From Richelia sp. SL_2_1 (lineage in GTDB: Bacteria > Cyanobacteriota > Cyanobacteriia > Cyanobacteriales > Nostocaceae): a DNA stretch of 49,479 nt. The stretch covers positions 1 through 49,479 of the forward strand of contig JAAUSO010000033.1 of assembly GCA_012033205.1 (NCBI GenBank). The letters run 5' to 3'. The position numbers and the translations under genes are program-made. Every line of letters starts with the position of its first letter. Position 1 is the stretch's first letter. A model generated the notes under the pieces. It saw only the letters and a program-made list of their open reading frames with translations. It was not told the origin of the DNA and did not search any database. This document shows positions 45,022-49,479 of the stretch, in pieces.

Positions 45022-45404
45022 AGCTAACAGCGTAGACTACAAGCGATCAAATCGATATCAAACCGATAGCAATGATATCAGCATATCTTGTATTGGTTAC
45101 ACCCGTTGCAGCCAATTGTGTAGGGAAGGCGCATAAGTTGAAAATTTCTGCTTCAACCGTTCGGAAAGTTGCTGTCCTCTTACAGGATAAAGAAGACGGC
45201 GCTTTCTTTATGACGGCGGTGCTACAGGGTGTCACGAAAACACAGGGATTACAGCCACTCGTTTTCATCTCCAGCGCGACAAATTTTCATTTTATGCGCG
45301 AACTTACAGGGGTAATAACTGCCGAAAACTTGGATTGTGTAAGGGAAGGACAAAGAAACGGTAGAATAAATATCGAAAATAAAACTTTTCGATAGTTGTT
45401 TATT
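45022..45404. other. Intergenic region upstream of the recombinase
   Basis: A frame on each strand spans much of this 380 bp, but neither looks like a known family. A plasmid resolution or attachment site for the recombinase could be here. A perfect 9-bp stem-loop lies at its end (45371-45394). Confidence 0.4.
45371..45394. promoter_or_regulatory. Perfect 9-bp hairpin before the recombinase start
   Basis: TATCGAAAA (45371-45379), loop TAAAAC, TTTTCGATA (45386-45394). It is 10 bases before the ATG at 45405, where it could mask the ribosome-binding region or serve as an operator or half of a recombination site. Confidence 0.5.
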
Positions 45405-46370
45405 ATGTTACTCCCAGACAAGTCGCATACTGATATAATTACTAACCCTTTTGCCATTGCAGCAGAACGCGATTTGTTGCAGGAGTTGTTAGTGGGGAAG
45501 CGCAACAAAAGTACCCGTCATGAGTATGCTAAGGATTTAAGAAAGTTTTTTCAAGCTGTGGCAGCAAAGGAACCGACACCTGAGTTGGTGGCGCAGTTTT
45601 TAGAAATGGAAAGGTTTTCTGCTGTAACTTTGGTGTTGCGGTATAAGGCACAGCTGATTGATTTGGGATTGAAGGAAGCTACTGTTAATCGGCGGTTGGC
45701 GGCAATTAAGGCGTTGGTTAATTATGCTTATAATGTGGGCAAGTGCAGTTGGACTTTAGCTGATATCAAAAGTGAAAAGGTAAAGCAGTACCGGGATACG
45801 ACGGGAATTAGTCCCGAAGCTTTTAAAAAAATGTTAGCAATACCGGATAGAGACACGTTGAAAGGTAAGCGGGATTATGCCTTGTTGCGGCTGTTGTGGG
45901 CGAACGCGCTACGCAGGGAGGAAATATCCCGATGTAATCTTGAAGACTTGGATTTGGAAGCAAAGACGCTGGCTATTCTGGGGAAGGGGCGGGGTACGCA
46001 GAAGGAAATTATTGATTTACATCATAAGAGTTGTGCGGCGCTTATGGATTGGTTGTGGGTGCGGAAGGAATTAGATATTAAGCAGCCGTTGTTCGTTTCT
46101 TTACGTCCGCGCTACGGACACAGGTTGACGGGTGACGGTATCCGCAAGATTGTGGCGGGGATATCCAAGGAGGCGGGGATTTCTAAAATCATCAGCCCGC
46201 ACAAAATCCGGCATTCGTCGGTAACTGCGGCGCTAGATGCGAGTGGAGGGGATGTTAGAAGCGTGCAAAAGTTGAGCCGTCACGCTTCTTTAAATACTTT
46301 GATGATTTACGATGATAACCGCACCAAGGCACAGGGAAAAATTACTGCGCTTTTGGAAGATTTGGTTTAA
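45405..46370 (+). CDS. Tyrosine recombinase (XerC/D-like)
   Basis: This is a site-specific recombinase, 321 aa from ATG 45405. The longer frame from TTG 45396 overlaps nothing useful and ATG is the standard start. The N-terminal core-binding domain is about 25-115 (KSTRHEYAKDLRKFF). The catalytic residues are seen: Arg in NALRREEI (~166), Lys in the beta-hairpin (GKGRGTQKEI), H-x-x-R in SPHKIRHSS (~265), His in LSRHAS and the nucleophilic Tyr in TLMIYDD (~300). It is probably the plasmid multimer resolvase. A remnant of a second copy is at 47135-47196. Confidence 0.93.
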   Translation: MLLPDKSHTDIITNPFAIAAERDLLQELLVGKRNKSTRHEYAKDLRKFFQAVAAKEPTPELVAQFLEMERFSAVTLVLRYKAQLIDLGLKEATVNRRLAAIKALVNYAYNVGKCSWTLADIKSEKVKQYRDTTGISPEAFKKMLAIPDRDTLKGKRDYALLRLLWANALRREEISRCNLEDLDLEAKTLAILGKGRGTQKEIIDLHHKSCAALMDWLWVRKELDIKQPLFVSLRPRYGHRLTGDGIRKIVAGISKEAGISKIISPHKIRHSSVTAALDASGGDVRSVQKLSRHASLNTLMIYDDNRTKAQGKITALLEDLV

Positions 46371-46387
46371 AACACCAAGATTTTTCG

Positions 46388-46416
46388 GTGCATTAGGACT
46401 GAAGTCCATAACGCAC
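46388..46416. terminator. Imperfect hairpin between convergent recombinase and doc genes
   Basis: GTGC / GCAC and GGACT / AGTCC pair across the 46-bp gap between the two converging stop codons. It is a likely shared terminator, without a long U-tract. Confidence 0.35.
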
Positions 46417-46417
46417 C

Positions 46418-46804
46418 CTACCGAACTTTGACATGAGATTTTAACCAATCTGTAAATGCTTCGCGCTTAAGTTTACCCGATGCTAGGGATAGGAAGATAG
46501 ATTCTTGTTCATCTACAGAAGCATCAATTTCTACACCATTCATGACCAGAAAAACCTCCATTGCTGCATGACCAATCCGCTTATTACCATCGATAAATGG
46601 ATGATTCATTACCAGCGAAAACCCTATTGCAGAAGCTTTATCTACAAGTGTTGGATAAAGCTCCTCCCCGCCAAAAGTCATGTGAGGTTGAGCAAGTGCA
46701 GATTCTAAAGCACCCAAGTCTCTTATACCCAATGCTCCCCCAGACTGCTCAATAATTTGACGATGAAGTTCAATAACTTCAATAAGCACTAAGTAACGAA
46801 TCAT
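46418..46804 (-). CDS. doc: Fic/Doc-family toxin (death on curing)
   Basis: This 128-aa protein belongs to the Doc branch of the Fic family. The catalytic motif is HPFIDGNKR (~66-74), matching HxFx(D/A)GN(K/R). Doc toxins modify EF-Tu by phosphorylation in the characterised phage P1 case. The partner antitoxin gene ends 1 bp upstream, giving the usual antitoxin-toxin operon. Confidence 0.93.
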   Translation of the reverse strand: MIRYLVLIEVIELHRQIIEQSGGALGIRDLGALESALAQPHMTFGGEELYPTLVDKASAIGFSLVMNHPFIDGNKRIGHAAMEVFLVMNGVEIDASVDEQESIFLSLASGKLKREAFTDWLKSHVKVR

Positions 46805-46805
46805 C

Positions 46806-46997
46806 CTAATCGCCGATAAAGTTCAGCATTTTTTGCATTACGTAATTAGCAGCTTCTGTAAAATCACTTTTAGGATGGTTTAATAAATCTTCTACACTCG
46901 CAGATAATAACTCTTCGGTGGAGATTCCCAATTTTTGCGCTAATTCCTGTAATTTTTGCAGTTGATGTTCTGAGATACTAATCGTTATTGCTACCAT
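46806..46997 (-). CDS. Small antitoxin of the Doc pair (63 aa)
   Basis: A ribbon-helix-helix-like N-terminus (AITISISEHQLQKLQ, then GISTEELLSASVEDLL) is followed by a tail that would neutralise the Doc partner. The two genes are 1 bp apart and co-directional. It resembles the small RHH antitoxins often paired with Doc in cyanobacteria rather than the Phd fold. Confidence 0.8.
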   Translation of the reverse strand: MVAITISISEHQLQKLQELAQKLGISTEELLSASVEDLLNHPKSDFTEAANYVMQKMLNFIGD

Positions 46998-47134
46998 ATA
47001 ACCTCATTACACTTAACTATTTTCCTGTTGTTCTAATAAAGTAACCTTTCTCATAAATTGCAGAAAAATCAACCTTCTTCCTCTCCTAAAACTTCCAATT
47101 GTTCAGTAAAAAATACCCTTCCATAGCTCGGCGG

Positions 47135-47196
47135 ATATACAATGATAACCGCACCGGCTAGCGCAGGATAAGATTACTACACTTTTAGAAGATTGA
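47135..47196 (+). pseudogene. Remnant of a tyrosine recombinase 3' end
   Basis: Two short frames match the end of the recombinase at 45405-46370: IYNDNRTG, then after a frame break AQDKITTLLED and a stop, against IYDDNRTKAQGKITALLEDLV. It suggests a second, largely lost copy, or a duplication or deletion event here. Confidence 0.6.
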
Positions 47197-47227
47197 GTTT
47201 GAGAAAGATAATCGTTATCATCAGCGA

Positions 47228-47668
47228 CTACTGCTCACATTTATCCTCCATGTTGTGTGATTCCTCTACTTCATCCTCAACTTGATTTAAATCAAGTTGT
47301 ACCCCGAACGGTAGGGTATTAAAGCCGTCCTTTTCTAAAGCTAAAATTGCTTCTTCTACGGACGAGTTGTTGATTGTTTCTTGACTCACTAGGGATGAAA
47401 GTAAGTTGTAAGCTTGAAGGTATTGATAAGCAGTATAATCAATCCAGCGGTTTTGGAAGAAAAGCGCATCGTGAAGTGCTATTACTACGAATGTCAGGGG
47501 ATTGTCCATGTATTTATCGCGCAGCAGGTGCATTTTTCGCAACAAGTTATCTGCATATACAGCTGCCATTGGCTCTCCAGAATAGGTGGAAAGTTTTTGT
47601 AAATCTTCCAAGATATGGTCGGTGATTTCTGCTGCTGAAATTTCTAAAACTGTTTGCTCTGCGTTCAT
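47228..47668 (-). CDS. Unrecognised helical protein downstream of the DUF4365-like unit (146 aa)
   Basis: An all-helical, acidic protein with no membrane helix. Segments such as ISAAEITDHILEDLQKLS, AAVYADNLLRKMHLL and VVIALHDALFFQNRW are visible; the acidic C-terminus could be a tail for a partner. I do not recognise it. It lies 30 bp after the preceding gene on the same strand, so is probably its operon mate. Confidence 0.7.
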   Translation of the reverse strand: MNAEQTVLEISAAEITDHILEDLQKLSTYSGEPMAAVYADNLLRKMHLLRDKYMDNPLTFVVIALHDALFFQNRWIDYTAYQYLQAYNLLSSLVSQETINNSSVEEAILALEKDGFNTLPFGVQLDLNQVEDEVEESHNMEDKCEQ

Positions 47669-47698
47669 ACGTGAATTATCTGTGTAATTTTAAATAAT

Positions 47699-48238
47699 TT
47701 AATTAAACTTACCATCTTTATCTATACTAAATGAGTACGGATTTTTGAGTATAAATGTATTATTTTCTTTGATTAAGTCGCCCTTACAGGTAACTGGTAA
47801 GCGTTCTTGATAAGCTTTAATAGCTAAAATGTAGTCGTGGTTAGCTAGTTCCGTATGAATTGGACGCAGTTTATCGACAACTACACCTAGTAGTGTCATT
47901 TCTCCGCTTAGTTTGTCAGCGTTGGGATTTGCAATTTGCATTACAATTCCTTGAATGGTTATGTTGGGATAATCAGTAATTAATTCGCTCAAAATCTCAA
48001 TTTGCGAGCGCTTTTCTGATAAAGCAAGTGTTTCTAGTACTTCTCCCATCCGCCGAGGAAAGTCGATAATTTCTGGTTGCAAAGGAAGTAAGATTTCAAA
48101 TTCGTCAGCTAATGTCCAAATTAAGGCTTTCTCTCCGTTTTTTTGTTGTAGCTGCCAGCCATGTTCTTTTAAATAGGTTTCTACTCGTTGGGGAGAGAGG
48201 TTTTTTAAGATATCTACGTCTTGAATAGTGGCTTTCAT
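47699..48238 (-). CDS. Unrecognised partner of the DUF4365-like protein (179 aa)
   Basis: I do not recognise a family. The N-terminus (SPQRVETYLKEHGWQL, then ALIWTLADEFEILLPL) and the following helices (FPRRMGEVLETLALSE) look globular; the last part has short beta strands. It overlaps the upstream DUF4365-like gene by 4 bp (ATGA), which implies coupled translation and a joint function. Confidence 0.75.
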   Translation of the reverse strand: MKATIQDVDILKNLSPQRVETYLKEHGWQLQQKNGEKALIWTLADEFEILLPLQPEIIDFPRRMGEVLETLALSEKRSQIEILSELITDYPNITIQGIVMQIANPNADKLSGEMTLLGVVVDKLRPIHTELANHDYILAIKAYQERLPVTCKGDLIKENNTFILKNPYSFSIDKDGKFN

Positions 48239-48738
48239 AGTGGTTCTCCGGCTGCGATGCGTTCCATTATTGTTTTGAGTGCATCAGTACTAAAAAGATT
48301 TTTGCGCGGGATTTCAACGGTGATAGTTGTTTGGTTTACAACTGGTGGTTGTCCTCTTAACGATAACCAGTAACCACAACATTTTAAACACAGGGATTCT
48401 TCTGATTGTAACAGCCATTCGTTTGTATCAGAGGGAACTATAACCACGATTAGTATTTGCGGCACATAGGGGTCGTCATAACTCAACTCTTCATAATTTT
48501 TAACGTTTAATCTATATTTTATCGATTCTTCTTTAAGAACATTTTGAGAAGTAGATTTAATTTGTACGTCAAACCGTGGTAAACGTTTGGATTTAAGTTT
48601 TCCTGGTACGGTAATGGTGGCATCAATGCCGCTATCATCTAACCTACGTGTGGCTGCTTGTAAGGAATAACCTGCTGCCGCAGTGACTGCATACACATAT
48701 GCGTAACTAAAGTCTTCTTTCTGGGTGTTGAGGTTCAT
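48235..48738 (-). CDS. DUF4365-like putative PD-(D/E)XK nuclease (167 aa)
   Basis: Residues about 25-60 carry the pattern of the DUF4365 family: RRLDDSGIDATITV and DVQIKST, in which Asp-Gly-Ile-Asp and Q-x-K match the D...(E/Q)xK catalytic layout of restriction-like nucleases. The middle part is beta-rich (PQILIVVIVP) and the end basic. The gene is first in a three-gene minus-strand unit with a 4-bp overlap to the next. A nuclease or defence role is a reasonable inference from the fold pattern and neighbours, not demonstrated. Confidence 0.72.
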   Translation of the reverse strand: MNLNTQKEDFSYAYVYAVTAAAGYSLQAATRRLDDSGIDATITVPGKLKSKRLPRFDVQIKSTSQNVLKEESIKYRLNVKNYEELSYDDPYVPQILIVVIVPSDTNEWLLQSEESLCLKCCGYWLSLRGQPPVVNQTTITVEIPRKNLFSTDALKTIMERIAAGEPL

Positions 48739-48949
48739 TATAGGTGGCTTTATTTACATACAGCTTATTGTCATAAAAGTGCGAACAGAGGTGCATCTTA
48801 CTGTACTCAGTACTAAGAGGTATAGAAGTTTTTTTTTGCATGAATAGGGAATATTTTAATTCTGGGTTGATTAAATAATTCCTCTGAAGGCTTGAAACAG
48901 CGTAACAAGCGGACGCATTCGTAAAATATTGAACATTTCAAGAAACGGT

Positions 48950-49479
48950 TTAATTTTGCTTCGTCTCGCTTTCCAAAAGCAACTTTTCTAAATCACCCAA
49001 CAATTTCTCCAACTTCTTACGCTTTCTGGTGTCGTCCCATATTTTGGTACTCTTCAATCGCTTGCCAACATCCGAGTATCGTCTAGTTAGTTGTTGCTGT
49101 TCGGTTTCCTCACTGTCGGTTTGGTTAAGTTCATGTTTTTGTATCAGTTCTTTAATTTGAGTGAGTGATAAATTTTGAGAAATTGCATCATTTAATAAGT
49201 CAGAACGCTGCTGCTCATCTTTAACTCTCGCAATCGCTCTCGCCTTGGTATATTCTATTTTCCCTCGGCGTAGTACTTCAAGTACATCTGAGGGTAGATT
49301 TAGCAGCGGCAAGCGGCTCGTGCGGAAGCTTTCGGCATTAAATTTACCAATACCAGCTAAAATAGTTTCGATTTGTTCTAACTTACGGGAAACGTTTTCC
49401 GTTAACTCTATTTTGCGTTTTTTAGCGTTAGCAGCTTCGTTAAGAACTGATTTAATTTCTTCTGGTTTAACATCCATTA
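48950..49479 (-). CDS. Second ParB-family protein, C-terminal part (cut by window end)
   Basis: This 175-residue segment aligns with the C-terminal half of the ParB at 26753-27754: SFRTSRLPLLNLPSDVLEVL then GKIEYTKARAIARVKD match SFVSSRLPLLKLFPDIQQAL then GLIEYTKAKFINKIKD. It contains the helix-turn-helix region but not the nucleotide-binding motifs, which should lie beyond the window edge. The ATG at 49477 is probably an internal Met. A gap of ~210 bp separates it from the DUF4365-like gene. Confidence 0.85.
   Translation of the reverse strand, partial: MDVKPEEIKSVLNEAANAKKRKIELTENVSRKLEQIETILAGIGKFNAESFRTSRLPLLNLPSDVLEVLRRGKIEYTKARAIARVKDEQQRSDLLNDAISQNLSLTQIKELIQKHELNQTDSEETEQQQLTRRYSDVGKRLKSTKIWDDTRKRKKLEKLLGDLEKLLLESETKQN

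Noticed and set aside
45072-45395. Gene for a 107-aa protein upstream of the recombinase
   Set aside because: No recognisable family and no Shine-Dalgarno; the opposite strand is equally open, and it ends within the stem-loop.
1-49479. The window might be a complete circular plasmid of 49,479 bp
   Set aside because: Joining the ends gives only 8 open codons upstream of the second ParB segment before a stop, with no ParB N-domain, so the ends do not clearly fit; circularity cannot be shown from the sequence.

Overview
The window looks like part of a plasmid (or plasmid-like accessory replicon) of a filamentous, Nostocales-type cyanobacterium. The cyanobacterial assignment rests on low-GC coding DNA with many copies of the HIP1 palindrome GCGATCGC (about a dozen between 1.6 and 35.4 kb) and on gene families typical of these organisms. 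The plasmid assignment rests on ParA/ParB, a MobV relaxase, a primase-like replication gene, several toxin-antitoxin pairs and a tyrosine recombinase. No rRNA, tRNA, CRISPR array or intact insertion sequence was recognised. No species call is made, and the sequence does not show whether the window is a complete circle.

Layout. 0-14 kb, minus strand: a 4347-residue surface or secreted protein built of Ig-like modules, 17 tandem ~100-residue PPC-like beta modules, a von Willebrand A domain and a short RHS/YD tail, preceded by an unrecognised 246-residue gene. 14.6-20.4 kb, plus strand: a PpiC-type prolyl isomerase, an HlyB-like ABC exporter with a cyclic-nucleotide-binding-like N-terminus, and an HlyD-like adaptor. 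Together these form a type I secretion cassette divergent from the giant gene, which is its likely cargo. 21-29 kb, minus strand: a MobV relaxase fused to a degenerate primase/TOPRIM-like region, a 976-residue SF1 helicase, ParB and ParA. 29-33.6 kb: an XRE-pentapeptide regulator, a Septu-like ATPase/HNH pair (the HNH frame is broken near its end) and a Phd/PIN toxin-antitoxin pair. 33.6-38 kb: a primase-type replication gene split over two frames, an ~850 bp origin-like non-coding region with a long inverted repeat and strong terminators, and a block of duplicated GIY-YIG and ribbon-helix-helix genes. 38.3-43.1 kb, plus strand: a tight operon of unrecognised genes with small coiled-coil and membrane proteins around a membrane-anchored ATPase. 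43.3-45 kb, minus strand: a retropepsin-like protease, two paralogous small proteins and an HTH protein. 45.4-49.5 kb: a tyrosine recombinase, a Doc/antitoxin pair, a recombinase remnant, a three-gene unit containing a DUF4365-like putative nuclease, and the C-terminal part of a second ParB cut by the window end.

How it works together (inference). Rep, ParAB, MobV and the recombinase maintain, mobilise and resolve the replicon. The toxin-antitoxin pairs and the ATPase/HNH and DUF4365 units act in stabilisation or defence. The secretion cassette with its giant cargo is the main host-facing payload. The 38-43 kb operon is the best candidate for an undescribed system: its architecture (bitopic ATPase, two other membrane proteins and three small soluble or coiled-coil proteins) suggests a membrane-associated DNA-handling or defence machine, but no family could be named.
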